Shown: positions 9,019 through 18,204, counted from the first letter of the stretch. The stretch: DNA of 64,000 nucleotides from Nitrosococcus watsonii C-113 (GCF_000143085.1 NC_014315.1:670307-734306), one strand, 5' to 3'. Numbers and translations are program-made. Notes: generated by a model not told the origin, from the sequence alone.

Positions 9019-11000
9019 TGTGCGGCTTTGCAGGGTTTTATGATTCTTCGTTACCGACGGATCAGGCGGAAAAAATTCTCACTAAAATGGCTTCGCGCCT
9101 GGTTCATCGAGGACCAGACGATCGAGGGATTTGGCTAGAACGGGAGACGGGCGTTCATCTCGCTCATAGGCGCTTAGCGGTGGTGGATCTTTCCGCCAGC
9201 GGTCATCAGCCCATGCTGTCTGCTAGTGGCCGTTACGTGATTGTCTTTAATGGGGAAATTTATAATTATAAAGCTCTGAGGACAGAGCTAGAAGGAAGAG
9301 AAACCCCGTGGTATGGCCATTCGGATACCGAGGTTTTGTTGGCGGGGATTGAGGTGTGGGGACTAAGCGAAACTCTGCGGCGTTGTGTGGGTATGTTTGC
9401 CCTGGCCCTCTGGGATAGAAAGGCGCGGGTGCTTTATCTTGCTCGAGACCGGCTGGGAGAAAAACCCTTATATTACGGCTGGATGAAGGGAGCTTTTTTG
9501 TTTGGTTCCGAACTCAAGGCGTTCCACATCCATCCAGCTTGGCAGGGGGAAATAGATCGGAAAGCGGTGACGCTTCTGATGCGCCATAATTATATTCCTA
9601 GCCCTTTTTCTATTTACCAAGGAATCTATAAACTTCCGCCGGGATGTTTTTTAGCGTTAAGTTGGGAAAGTTTAAGGGCAAATAAGGCACTTGTCCCCTT
9701 TCCACACGAGGGAGACCGGAGCGCGCCGCAACCTTATTGGTCCGCCTGGAAGGCGGTGGAAAACGGGGCGGCAGTCCCTTTTAGGGGCAGTGATGAAGAG
9801 GCCATCGCTGAACTGGAGAGGCGGCTACGGGTAACCGTAGCCGGTAAGATGGCCGCTGATGTCCCTCTCGGCGCCTTTCTCTCCGGGGGGATCGACTCCT
9901 CTATGGTGGTTGCCCTGATGCAAGCCCAAAGCAGCCAGCCCATTCGAACTTTCTCTATTGGTTTCCACGAGGAGGGCTATAATGAAGCGGTTCATGCTGC
10001 TCAAGTGGCCCATCATTTAGGCACCGATCATACTGAACTCTATGTCAGTCCGGAGGAAGCCATGGCCGTGATCCCCCGGCTTCCCAGCATTTACGATGAA
10101 CCTTTTGCTGATTCTTCTCAAATTCCCACTTTTCTGGTGTCCCAACTGGCACGGCGGTATGTTACCGTGGCCCTGTCTGGAGATGGAGGCGATGAGCTGC
10201 TAGGGGGCTATAATCGCTATTTCTGGTGCCAGCAGATTTGGGGTAAGCTAGGCAAATTTCCTCGCCTCGGGCGTCAGTTGGCTGCCCAAATGCCGCGGAT
10301 CCTTCCCCCTTTAGTTTGGGATAAGATTTTTGCAGGTCTGGACCCCCTCTTGCCAACCCGATTCCGGCAAGCCCATCCGGGTGATAAACTGCATAAGCTA
10401 GCGGCCATTTTGGCGTCGGACTCTCCAGCGGTTATTTATGAGCAGCTCATTTCCCAGTGGCAGAATCCTGACAGCATTGTTATCAATGGTTTCGAGCCTT
10501 CGGGTTTGGCTAATAAGGTTTGGTCCTATCCCGTACTGACTAATCTTACCGAACGGATGATGTTTTTGGATCTGATGACCTATCTTCCCGATGATATCCT
10601 GACTAAGGTGGATCGGGCGAGTATGGCGGTAAGTTTGGAGACCCGTGTTCCGCTGCTTGATCATCGCTTGGTGGAGTTTGTCTGGCGCTTGCCGCTTGGG
10701 TTGAAGGTCCGGGGGGGGACAGGCAAGTGGATATTGCGTCAGGTTTTATATCGTTATGTTCCTGAGACGTTGGTAGAACGCCCAAAGATGGGTTTTGGGG
10801 TTCCTATTGACCTGTGGTTACGTGGTCCGCTGCGCCACTGGGCGGAAGATTTACTTGATGTCAGCAAACTTAGGAGAGAAGGATATTTCTACCCTGAGCC
10901 TATCCGTAGAAAGTGGGAGGAGCATCTCAGCGGGCGGCGTAACTGGCAATATCCCCTGTGGTGCGTTTTGATGTTTCAAGCTTGGTTAGACGCTCAGTAA
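9018..11000 (+). CDS. asnB: Glutamine-hydrolysing asparagine synthase-type amidotransferase
   Basis: Class II glutamine amidotransferase: the N-terminal Ntn domain (about 1-190) starts MCGFAGF with the catalytic Cys2. The synthetase domain (about 240-640) carries the ATP pyrophosphatase loop SGGIDSS near residue 289. It is 660 residues, in the range of the long AsnB paralogues found in polysaccharide and modification clusters. It sits between two glycosyltransferases with one-base overlap upstream and four bases downstream, so besides making asparagine it may amidate a carboxyl-sugar of the polysaccharide. That alternative is inference from context; the sequence family alone says asparagine synthase. 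Confidence 0.85.
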   Translation: MCGFAGFYDSSLPTDQAEKILTKMASRLVHRGPDDRGIWLERETGVHLAHRRLAVVDLSASGHQPMLSASGRYVIVFNGEIYNYKALRTELEGRETPWYGHSDTEVLLAGIEVWGLSETLRRCVGMFALALWDRKARVLYLARDRLGEKPLYYGWMKGAFLFGSELKAFHIHPAWQGEIDRKAVTLLMRHNYIPSPFSIYQGIYKLPPGCFLALSWESLRANKALVPFPHEGDRSAPQPYWSAWKAVENGAAVPFRGSDEEAIAELERRLRVTVAGKMAADVPLGAFLSGGIDSSMVVALMQAQSSQPIRTFSIGFHEEGYNEAVHAAQVAHHLGTDHTELYVSPEEAMAVIPRLPSIYDEPFADSSQIPTFLVSQLARRYVTVALSGDGGDELLGGYNRYFWCQQIWGKLGKFPRLGRQLAAQMPRILPPLVWDKIFAGLDPLLPTRFRQAHPGDKLHKLAAILASDSPAVIYEQLISQWQNPDSIVINGFEPSGLANKVWSYPVLTNLTERMMFLDLMTYLPDDILTKVDRASMAVSLETRVPLLDHRLVEFVWRLPLGLKVRGGTGKWILRQVLYRYVPETLVERPKMGFGVPIDLWLRGPLRHWAEDLLDVSKLRREGYFYPEPIRRKWEEHLSGRRNWQYPLWCVLMFQAWLDAQ

Positions 11001-11004
11001 TTCT

Positions 11005-12141
11005 GTGTATCGACTTCTTTTTGTCGTTAATGAAGCCGCCTTTTTTCTTTCTCATCGCTTGCCCCTTGCCCAGGCGGCAAGACAAAAGGGGTACGAGATC
11101 CATGTTGCCACCCCAAAGTCAACCGCAGTGAAGAGAATTCGGCAGGAGGGCTTTTCTTACCATTCTATTCCTCTGAACCGGCAAGGCCGCAATCCATGGA
11201 AGGAGATTGAAGGGATGATGGCTCTTTATTTTCTTTATCGCCGGTTAAGGCCGGATTTAGTCCACCACGTTACCCTTAAACCGGTGCTCTATGGGGGGAT
11301 AGCGGCACGTTTGGCCTGCGTGCCCGCAGTGGTTAATGCGCTTACCGGCTTAGGCTTTGTCTTTACCGCCCAGGGGATGGGCGCGGAGACGCTGCGTTAT
11401 TTTCTTAATAAGATATTCCGACTGGCGATGGGGCATTGTAATAGCTACGTTCTTTTTCAGAATCCGGATGATAGATTGCTCTTTATTGAGGCTGGTACGG
11501 TGCCCAAAGAAAAAACTATCTTAATAAAGGGTTCTGGAGTAGATATACAGACCTATTCACCTCAGCCAGAGCCAGTAGTAGATGTGCCTGTGGTAGTCCT
11601 GGCTTCACGTATGTTATGGGATAAAGGCGTTGGTGAATTTGTTGAGGCAGCACGGATACTCCAGACAGCAGGGGTGAAAGCGCGTTTTGTGCTAGTAGGG
11701 GATACTGATCCAGGGAATCCTGCTGCGGTGCCCCAAAGCATGCTCAAAGAATGGCGAGATCAGGGAACTGTCGAGTGGTGGGGATATTGTGACAATATGC
11801 CAGCAATTCTGGCAGGGGCAAATATAATTTGTTTGCCTTCTTACCGTGAAGGTTTGCCTAAAGTCTTAATTGAAGCAGCAGCCTGTGGGCGGCCCATTGT
11901 GACTACCGATATGCCAGGTTGCCGTGAGATCGTTCGCCATGGCAAAAATGGTTTGCTAGTTTCTGTGAGAGATAGCAAGGAATTAGCCCAGGCATTGCGG
12001 ACCTTGATTAAGGACTCCGAGATGCGCCAGCGTATGGGCCAGGAGGGAAGAGCATTGGTGGTTGCAGAGCACTCTGTAGACTTGATCAACATGCAAACAA
12101 TTAATCTCTATGAAAAATTGCTGCCTAAATCTTTGCGCTAA
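11005..12141 (+). CDS. GT4-family glycosyltransferase, PglA-like
   Basis: 378-residue GT-B glycosyltransferase beginning at a GTG four bases after the asnB stop. The N-terminal region, with FFLSHRLPLAQAARQKGYEI, VHHVTLKPVLYGG and ALTGLGFVF, resembles the transferases that add the second sugar to an undecaprenyl-diphosphate-linked HexNAc (PglA/WbpH-like). The donor domain has EGLPKVLIEAAACGRPIV near residue 281. It directly precedes the initiating sugar-phosphate transferase, which fits addition of the second residue. The linkage is inferred from resemblance only. Confidence 0.85.
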   Translation: MYRLLFVVNEAAFFLSHRLPLAQAARQKGYEIHVATPKSTAVKRIRQEGFSYHSIPLNRQGRNPWKEIEGMMALYFLYRRLRPDLVHHVTLKPVLYGGIAARLACVPAVVNALTGLGFVFTAQGMGAETLRYFLNKIFRLAMGHCNSYVLFQNPDDRLLFIEAGTVPKEKTILIKGSGVDIQTYSPQPEPVVDVPVVVLASRMLWDKGVGEFVEAARILQTAGVKARFVLVGDTDPGNPAAVPQSMLKEWRDQGTVEWWGYCDNMPAILAGANIICLPSYREGLPKVLIEAAACGRPIVTTDMPGCREIVRHGKNGLLVSVRDSKELAQALRTLIKDSEMRQRMGQEGRALVVAEHSVDLINMQTINLYEKLLPKSLR

Positions 12142-12161
12142 TTTTACCAGTTAACTTAATT

Positions 12162-13190
12162 TTGGCTGCCTATTTTTATTTATTGCTGCCTGCTTTTTTT
12201 CTAGCCGCTTTAGGTTTGGTCGGCTGTTTTCGGCGTTACGCTTTGAGTAAGGGTCTCATGGATACTCCGAACGCGCGCTCTTCCCATCAAAGCCCCACTC
12301 CTCGGGGAGGAGGGATAGTGTTCGTAGGATTATGGCTGGGAGTAACTTTATTGGTTTGGAGTAGAGGTGCAATATCTTCCGAAGCCGCATTTCTTTTATT
12401 GCCAGGAGCGTTCCTGGTGGCAGGAATTGGCTACGGGGATGATCTTTATGATGTGAGTCCTCTGTGGCGGGTGGTTATGCATGTTATCGCCGCTTTAATG
12501 ACAGTTTATTTTTTGTTGGCGACGGATATCCGTCAATATGGTTGGGGGATATTTTCCTGGCCAGGATTAGGGGTAATAGTGGGCATCCTTTTTGCTCTGG
12601 TTTGGTCTATTAATCTTTTTAACTTTATGGATGGTATTGATGGACTTGCGGGGATGGAGGCTTGTTTTGTTTTCAGCGTTGGAGGGTGGTGGTTATGGGA
12701 GGCAGAGGCCTATGGCTATGCTTATCTGGCTTGGGTGTTAGTAGCTGTAGTTGCTGGTTTTCTGGTGTGGAATTGGCCCTCCGCTAGAATTTTTATGGGG
12801 GATGGAGGAAGTGGTTTTCTAGGGTTTTTGATTGCTGCCTTTGCGTTTGCTGGGCACGTTTGGTGGGATGTTCCGGTTTTGCTGTGGATAATAGTCTACA
12901 GTGTGTTTTGGTTTGACGCCACGGTGACTTTATTGCGCCGAATTCTAGCTGGCGAGCGCTGGTATAGCGCCCATCGCTCCCATGCCTATCAGCGATTATG
13001 CCAGGCTGGGTGGTCCCATCATAAAGTGCTTTTGGCCGTAAGCGGAGTCAACCTAGGGCTAGTCGCCGCAGCCCTCTGGGCCAGTAGAAACGAGGGAACC
13101 ATACCCTGGGTATTGCTTGTAACGATCGCGATTCTCGGCTGGCTTTATCGGAAGGTGGAGCGATTACAGCCTATGTACCCAAAAGAGTAA
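12162..13190 (+). CDS. WecA/MraY-family undecaprenyl-phosphate glycosyl-1-phosphate transferase
   Basis: Polytopic inner-membrane enzyme (342 residues, about 10-11 hydrophobic segments) that starts repeat-unit synthesis by moving a HexNAc-1-phosphate onto undecaprenyl phosphate. The family motifs are present: TPRGGG after the first helix, the GYGDDLYD aspartate pair, NLFNFMDGIDG, MGDGGSGFLG and the HRSHAYQRL loop. It starts at TTG, 20 bases after the preceding stop. It probably closes the polysaccharide operon, since about 190 bases separate it from the next start and no further sugar gene follows. WbpL/WecA-type activity is inferred; the sugar is uncertain. Confidence 0.88.
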   Translation: MAAYFYLLLPAFFLAALGLVGCFRRYALSKGLMDTPNARSSHQSPTPRGGGIVFVGLWLGVTLLVWSRGAISSEAAFLLLPGAFLVAGIGYGDDLYDVSPLWRVVMHVIAALMTVYFLLATDIRQYGWGIFSWPGLGVIVGILFALVWSINLFNFMDGIDGLAGMEACFVFSVGGWWLWEAEAYGYAYLAWVLVAVVAGFLVWNWPSARIFMGDGGSGFLGFLIAAFAFAGHVWWDVPVLLWIIVYSVFWFDATVTLLRRILAGERWYSAHRSHAYQRLCQAGWSHHKVLLAVSGVNLGLVAAALWASRNEGTIPWVLLVTIAILGWLYRKVERLQPMYPKE

Positions 13191-13381
13191 TCAAAAAACA
13201 AGAAAGCACTATACCAGGATAATATTTCTTACTCTCCTTTTTTTGAGATCAATATCACGTCCTTTTGGTTAAGCCATGGATACTATCCAAGTGACGATTT
13301 ATCGAACTAGGGATTGAGTTTGGTAAAACGGCGATACCACTAATGTTTATAAGACAGGGTTTTGATTCAAAAGGAGATAAA

Positions 13382-13711
13382 ATGAAAAAGTTCTTCTTAA
13401 CACTTACTTTGATGGCAGTTTCTCTTTCGGTATATGGGGTGGGAGATAAGGAGTTAGCGGGGCGTATTGCAGCGCAGACAGGGATGGAAACGGATCAGGT
13501 TGAGGTGGTGCTGGCTGCCTTTAAGAAGCAGGTGATTGCTGATCTGACTTCTGGACAGGAAGTGCGGCTTAGCCATTTTGGCAAATTTTATGCACGGCAC
13601 ATGGAGGCTCGAGAGGCGCGTAATCCCAGGACGGGGGAAGCCATTCAAGTTCCTCCCCGTAGTTACTTACGGTTTAAGGCATTTGACTCCGGGCATGGGC
13701 GTCTTAATTGA
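13382..13711 (+). CDS. HU/IHF-fold DNA-binding protein with N-terminal signal peptide
   Basis: 109 residues. The start is set by AAGGAGATAAA just before the ATG at 13382. Residues 1-19 look like a Sec signal: MKKFF, a hydrophobic core and a small-residue exit at SVYG. Residues about 20-109 match HU along their whole length: a helical N-terminal part, LSHFGKFYARHMEA and the DNA-intercalating RNP turn at 80-82, then the PRSYLRFKA arm end. Cytoplasmic HU has no such leader. It follows the polysaccharide genes at about 190 bp and is followed by a GC-rich inverted repeat. It may be a periplasmic or secreted DNA-binding protein, or a membrane-anchored one if the leader is not cut. The HU fold is solid; export is predicted. 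Confidence 0.85.
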   Translation: MKKFFLTLTLMAVSLSVYGVGDKELAGRIAAQTGMETDQVEVVLAAFKKQVIADLTSGQEVRLSHFGKFYARHMEAREARNPRTGEAIQVPPRSYLRFKAFDSGHGRLN

Positions 13712-13718
13712 CCCCTGG

Positions 13719-13751
13719 GCGGGCGCGAAGAGCGTCACAGGACGCGCCCGC
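13719..13751. terminator. GC-rich inverted repeat between HU-like gene and ygfZ
   Basis: A perfect nine-base stem (GCGGGCGCG at 13719-13727 with CGCGCCCGC at 13743-13751) encloses a 15-base loop, starting eight bases after the HU-like stop. A second, competing hairpin GCGTC/GACGC (13732-13736 with 13741-13745) overlaps it. The downstream plus strand is only moderately T-rich (GGTTTCATTTTT). It lies between two convergent genes, so a bidirectional terminator is the simplest reading. Confidence 0.45.
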
Positions 13752-13764
13752 AGCCTCCTTGGTT

Positions 13765-14808
13765 TCATTTTTCTAATCCATAGAGAAGCTCGCGAATTGT
13801 AAGCCTTGGATTATTCTCACCTTCTAGTACAATATTTCCTTTCTCAAGTCGGGCAAGCTGTAAAACGACTAGGCTATCGTAGCCCCCTTCCGGTGCCGGC
13901 TGGGCAGTCACGATTTCACCGATTACTTGCTTTGCCTCGTCATTAGCTAGATAGATCGGATCGCCAGGCTGGGGCTGTTGATCCGTGCCGGTATGGGCAA
14001 GAAACATCCGGCGGCTAGGTTTGCCTCGATAATGCATTCGAGCAATCACTTCCTGTCCAGGGTAGCAACCTTTAGTAAAACTTATCCCTTCTTTAAGCTC
14101 TAGATTCACCTGTTGGGGGATAAATGATGCTTGGGTTTCGGGGTAAATAGTGGCAACACCCGCCCGAATCGTAGCTAGCTCCCAAAAATGAGTACCTGCT
14201 GGGGTAGCGGTTTTACTAAGCTCGTCCCAGAGCTTTTGGAGGGTATCAAACTCTCCCACCACTTCGAATCGGGATGGCTTGCCAGGTACTCGGAGAACGC
14301 AGCAGTCAGGTGTTTGCTGCACTTCATTGACGGCCATTGGTACCCTGCCCAGATAGCGTTTGAGCTCGTCCCTGGCCTTTGAACCAACTAGCCCAAAACG
14401 GCAAAAGTGATCGCTAACATCTGCTAAGGAAACTTGGGCTCTTAAGACATACATGCTGAGTCTTTTCAGCACCGCTTCTAAGAGGCTATGGGGAAGTCTG
14501 AGGTAAAGGTTGGCATTCCATTGAAAAAGCCGGAAAATAGCCAGTAGTCGACCCTTAGGGTTGCAAAGCCCAGTGAGCTGGCTATGTTGCGAGTTCACTT
14601 CTTTGACATCGTTGGTAAGAAGGTTTTGGAGAAAATCGCTAGCATCTTCTCCGCTAACAGTAATTAAACCGAGGTGGGATAAATCACTAATAAAGGTAGC
14701 TGAGTTCACCGCTACCCGTTCATCCGGGGGGTATCCGAAATGGAGAACTTTCTCACCGTCAAAGACGGCGCCTGCTTGAATTAGAAAAGTTTTCCATTCC
14801 TGCTGCAT
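13765..14808 (-). CDS. ygfZ: YgfZ/GcvT-like folate-binding Fe-S maintenance protein
   Basis: Folate-dependent protein related to the glycine-cleavage T protein, needed for the assembly or repair of certain Fe-S enzymes. It is 347 residues, the family's usual length. The hallmark KGCYPGQEVIARMHYRG segment, with its conserved cysteine, lies around residue 240, and the N-terminal GcvT-like region includes the segment VSGEDASDFLQNLLTND. It is divergent from sdhCDAB; SDH contains three Fe-S clusters, so the neighbourhood makes functional sense but does not prove a link. It converges on the HU-like gene. Confidence 0.92.
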   Translation of the reverse strand: MQQEWKTFLIQAGAVFDGEKVLHFGYPPDERVAVNSATFISDLSHLGLITVSGEDASDFLQNLLTNDVKEVNSQHSQLTGLCNPKGRLLAIFRLFQWNANLYLRLPHSLLEAVLKRLSMYVLRAQVSLADVSDHFCRFGLVGSKARDELKRYLGRVPMAVNEVQQTPDCCVLRVPGKPSRFEVVGEFDTLQKLWDELSKTATPAGTHFWELATIRAGVATIYPETQASFIPQQVNLELKEGISFTKGCYPGQEVIARMHYRGKPSRRMFLAHTGTDQQPQPGDPIYLANDEAKQVIGEIVTAQPAPEGGYDSLVVLQLARLEKGNIVLEGENNPRLTIRELLYGLEK

Positions 14809-14888
14809 CAGTGTAGCTCTCCTCTTACATCTAGGCTAGGATTATGAGTAGATAATTTGCTTAATCTTATTTTAATCTGCGACTATCC

Positions 14889-14916
14889 TTGGCAAGTAGA
14901 TTAGAAAGTCTAATTT
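14889..14916 (+). promoter_or_regulatory. Candidate sdh promoter with overlapping inverted repeat
   Basis: TTGGCA at 14889-14894, a 16-base spacer, then TAATTT at 14911-14916, 85 bases before the sdhC ATG. A perfect inverted repeat ATTAGA-AAG-TCTAAT (14900-14914) overlaps the spacer and -10, a position where a repressor would block polymerase. Both elements are short and AT-rich, so chance is possible. Confidence 0.35.
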
Positions 14917-15000
14917 AAGCATAGATGCGGGATATAAGTAAGGAAAGAGAATGCCAGGATATGGATGAATTACAGAAACTCGCCTGTTTCAGGAGGACCG

Positions 15001-15387
15001 ATGGCCAACAATAATCCGCGCCCTATTTTTTTCAATTTGGCCTTGATCCGCTTTCCGGCAAATGCAGTCGTCTCAGTGTTGCATCGTATTTCGGGAGTTA
15101 TCCTTTTATTTTTTATTCCTGTGGTAGTTTATTTGCTAGATCTTTCATTGCGGGACGAGGAAGGCTTTGTTTGGGTAACCCAATTTTTTAGCAGCCTGCC
15201 AGTACGGTTAATGGGCATAATAGCGCTTTGGGCATTGCTTCATCATATTTTTGCGGGAATTCGTTTTTTATTATTTGATATTCATGTAGGTAAAATAGTA
15301 AAGGATTATCGGCCCAGTTGGAGTGCTCGTATTGCGAGTATTCTGGCATTAGTCGTGACGCTGTTAATTGCAGGAGTATTGTGGTGA
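15001..15387 (+). CDS. sdhC: Succinate dehydrogenase cytochrome b556 subunit SdhC
   Basis: Membrane anchor of complex II, 128 residues with three transmembrane helices, contributing heme b and quinone binding. The ATG at 15001 is chosen because CAGGAGGA lies just before it; the longer frame from 14965 has no such site. SVLHRISG (25-32) carries the quinone-site Ser and Arg. H82 in HHIFAGIR aligns with the heme-ligand histidine; the residue after the Arg is Phe where E. coli has a second histidine. It overlaps sdhD by four bases (GTGA). Confidence 0.92.
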   Translation: MANNNPRPIFFNLALIRFPANAVVSVLHRISGVILLFFIPVVVYLLDLSLRDEEGFVWVTQFFSSLPVRLMGIIALWALLHHIFAGIRFLLFDIHVGKIVKDYRPSWSARIASILALVVTLLIAGVLW

Positions 15388-15713
15388 AAGGAGTAATGAG
15401 CGGACTGCGCGCTTGGCTGGCGCAGCGTGGGACAGCTGTCACCATGCTGGTGTTGTTGCTACTTTTTCTTGCCCGCCTGATGCAGGACTCCTTTCCGACC
15501 TATGAGGCTTGGCGGGCATGGATTAACGATCCCCTGGTGAGTATTATGGTGGCGCTTTTTTTTGGTGCTCTGCTGTTGCACTCCTGGATAGGGTTGCGGA
15601 ATATTATTTTAGACTATGTGGATCCTACGCCATTGCGCTTGCTTGCCCATTTCTTGGTTGTGGTAGTGTATAGCGCAATAGGTTTTTGGGTTATTAGGAT
15701 ATTGTTGAGATGA
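15384..15713 (+). CDS. sdhD: Succinate dehydrogenase hydrophobic anchor SdhD
   Basis: Second membrane anchor of complex II, 109 residues, three transmembrane helices. I place the start at GTG 15384, which overlaps the sdhC stop (GTGA) and has CAGGAG seven bases upstream; an ATG at 15396 is only two bases after GGAG and is less likely. H66 in [11 protein letters not shown] is the presumed axial heme ligand and the D77-Y78 pair that follows matches the quinone-site motif. It overlaps sdhA by four bases (ATGA). Confidence 0.9.
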   Translation: MKGVMSGLRAWLAQRGTAVTMLVLLLLFLARLMQDSFPTYEAWRAWINDPLVSIMVALFFGALLLHSWIGLRNIILDYVDPTPLRLLAHFLVVVVYSAIGFWVIRILLR

Positions 15714-17473
15714 ATTTACCGCGGCGACGTTTTGATACGCTGGTCATTGGAGCTGGTGGTGGAGGACTCCGGGCAGCCCTACAACTGGCTGAGGCGGAAG
15801 CGAATGTGGCTGTGGTTTCCAAAGTCTTTCCTACCCGTTCCCACACTGTGGCCGCTCAAGGAGGAATGAACGCTGCGCTTGCCAATGTATCGCCAGATAA
15901 CTGGCTCTGGCATATGTACGATACGGTCAAGGGAAGCGATTACCTGGGCGATCAGGATGCTATCGAATATATGTGTCGGGCTGCCGCTCATTTAGTGATT
16001 GATCTGGAACATGCGGGGGTCCCATTCTCCCGTTTAGAGAACGGAAAAATCTATCAACGGGCTTTTGGGGGTCAAAGCCAGAATTTTGGGGGTGAGCAAG
16101 CGGCTCGAACCTGTGCCGCGGCCGATCGCACTGGCCATGCCATTCTTCATAGTCTCTATCAGCAAAATATCAAGTCTAAGACTCATTTCTTTGATGAATT
16201 TTTTGCCCTTGATCTGATTAAAGATGCCGAGGGTTATATTTTGGGCGCCGTGGTCCTAGAGATCGAAACGGGCCAACCCTGGATTATTGAAGCTAAATGT
16301 ACCTTACTAGCCACCGGGGGAGCAGGGCGACTTTTCCGCACTAATACAAATGCTCGCATCAATACTGGCGATGGTATGGCGATGGCTTTGCGTGCCGGGA
16401 TTCCGCTGCAGGATATGGAGTTTATTCAATTTCATCCCACCGGTATCGCGGGCAAGGGAATGCTTATCACGGAAGGAGTACGGGGAGAAGGTGGTTATCT
16501 GGTTAACCGCGAAGGGGAGCGTTTCATGGAGCGTTATGCTCCCCATGTCAAGGATCTCGCGAGCCGAGATGTGGTTAGCCGCGCTATTTATACTGAAGTA
16601 AAGGAGGGGCGTGGATGTGGCCCCGAGGGTGATTATGTCTTGCTCAAACTAGAGCATTTAGGGGCAAATATTATCAAGGAACGTTTACCGGGCATCCGGC
16701 AAACTGTTTTGACTTTTTTGCATTTCGATCCTATCGAACAGCCTATTCCAGTCTATCCTACCTGCCATTATGTGATGGGGGGTATTCCTACTAACCGTTT
16801 TGGGCAGGTAGTAGCTCCCTATAATGAGGGCGCCGAAGAGGCTATTCCTGGATTATATGCGGTAGGGGAATGTGCCTGTGTTTCTGTCCATGGGGCTAAT
16901 CGTCTGGGGGGGAATTCGTTACTGGATATCGTGGTATTCGGGCGCGCCGCAGGTAATCATATTATTGAGCACCTGGAAGCCCATCGCTATCACCGGGCGT
17001 TGGCCGCCGAGAGTGTGGAGCAGGCTTTGGCGCGTTTAGCCCGCTGGGAGCGTCCTGGCGATGGGGAAAGCGTGGAGGGATTACGCGCTGATCTGCAAAA
17101 AGTTATGGAACAAAATTGCGGTGTATTCCGCAATGAAGCAGTGCTTAAAGAGGCTGTTCATAAGGTGGCGGAGATTGAGGAACGGTTGCAGTATGCGCGT
17201 TTAAAGGATCAGAGTAAAATTTTTAATACTGCCCGGCTGGATGCTTTAGAACTGGAGAATTTAGTGGGACTAGCACAAGCGGTGGTCCGTTGCGCCCTTG
17301 CGCGACAGGAGAGCCGGGGCGCCCATTATCGGGTAGATCACCCGGAACGGGATGATATCCGCTGGCTTAAACACTCCTTGTATTTCCAGGGGCAAGGGCA
17401 TGTGGAATACAAGCCGGTACGATTAAAGCCTTTGACCGTGGATACCTTTCCCCCCAAAGAAAGAGTTTATTAA
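15710..17473 (+). CDS. sdhA: Succinate dehydrogenase flavoprotein subunit SdhA
   Basis: Catalytic FAD subunit that oxidises succinate to fumarate in the TCA cycle, on the cytoplasmic face of the inner membrane. It is 587 residues. The FAD dinucleotide fold is [10 protein letters not shown] (14-23), and the covalent flavin histidine is H45 in [23 protein letters not shown] and the [19 protein letters not shown] segment are all in order. It overlaps sdhD by four bases and precedes sdhB by 25 bases. SdhE, which attaches the flavin, is encoded just downstream. Confidence 0.97.
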   Translation: MNLPRRRFDTLVIGAGGGGLRAALQLAEAEANVAVVSKVFPTRSHTVAAQGGMNAALANVSPDNWLWHMYDTVKGSDYLGDQDAIEYMCRAAAHLVIDLEHAGVPFSRLENGKIYQRAFGGQSQNFGGEQAARTCAAADRTGHAILHSLYQQNIKSKTHFFDEFFALDLIKDAEGYILGAVVLEIETGQPWIIEAKCTLLATGGAGRLFRTNTNARINTGDGMAMALRAGIPLQDMEFIQFHPTGIAGKGMLITEGVRGEGGYLVNREGERFMERYAPHVKDLASRDVVSRAIYTEVKEGRGCGPEGDYVLLKLEHLGANIIKERLPGIRQTVLTFLHFDPIEQPIPVYPTCHYVMGGIPTNRFGQVVAPYNEGAEEAIPGLYAVGECACVSVHGANRLGGNSLLDIVVFGRAAGNHIIEHLEAHRYHRALAAESVEQALARLARWERPGDGESVEGLRADLQKVMEQNCGVFRNEAVLKEAVHKVAEIEERLQYARLKDQSKIFNTARLDALELENLVGLAQAVVRCALARQESRGAHYRVDHPERDDIRWLKHSLYFQGQGHVEYKPVRLKPLTVDTFPPKERVY

Positions 17474-17498
17474 ACATGTTAGGAGAGGGTCAGATATC

Positions 17499-18194
17499 AT
17501 GCGCTTTCGTATTTATCGTTATAACCCGGAAACCGATACTAAGCCTTATATGCAAGATTACGAGCTGATCAAAATTCAGCCAGATATGATGTTATTGGAT
17601 GCGCTGGAGAAAATCCAGGCGCAGGATGAAAGCCTTGCCTTCCGCCGTTCCTGCGGCGAGGGGGTATGTGGCTCCGATGGGATGAATATTAATGGCCGCA
17701 ATGGTTTGGCCTGTATTACTCCATTGGCGAGCCTCAAGGAGCCCGTAGCGTTACATCCTTTACCTGGCAGGCCGGTCATCCGCGATCTGGTGGTAGATTT
17801 GAGCCAATTTTACCAGCAATACCGGGCCGTCAAGCCTTGGTTGATCCGGAAAGATCCGATGCCGGAAGTTGAATTTCTGCAATCTCCAGAGGAGCGAAAG
17901 CAGCTGGATGGTCTCTATGAATGTATTCTTTGCGCCTGTTGCTCCACTGCTTGCCCCTCTTGGTGGTGGAATCCTGAAAAATTCCGGGGACCAGCCGCCT
18001 TGCTATGGGCTAACCGTTTTATAGCCGATAATCGTGATCAAGCGACTGAAGAGCGTTTATCGGAATTGGATGACGCCTATAAGCTGTTTCGCTGCCATAC
18101 TATTATGAATTGCACTGATGTTTGTCCAAAAAACCTTCATCCTGCGGAAGCCATTAGCCTTATCAAACACCAGATGATGAAGGATTCTATTTGA
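17499..18194 (+). CDS. sdhB: Succinate dehydrogenase iron-sulfur subunit SdhB
   Basis: Electron-transfer subunit of complex II, 231 residues. The [2Fe-2S] ligands are C52, C57, D60 and C72 (Asp in place of the third Cys, as in E. coli). The [4Fe-4S] motif is C142-x2-C145-x2-C148-x3-C152, and the [3Fe-4S] set is in CHTIMNCTDVCPK. AGGAGAGGG precedes the ATG. The gene is followed almost at once by sdhE, completing a coordinated sdhCDABE unit. Confidence 0.97.
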   Translation: MRFRIYRYNPETDTKPYMQDYELIKIQPDMMLLDALEKIQAQDESLAFRRSCGEGVCGSDGMNINGRNGLACITPLASLKEPVALHPLPGRPVIRDLVVDLSQFYQQYRAVKPWLIRKDPMPEVEFLQSPEERKQLDGLYECILCACCSTACPSWWWNPEKFRGPAALLWANRFIADNRDQATEERLSELDDAYKLFRCHTIMNCTDVCPKNLHPAEAISLIKHQMMKDSI

Positions 18195-18204
18195 GCGTTG
18201 GGCC

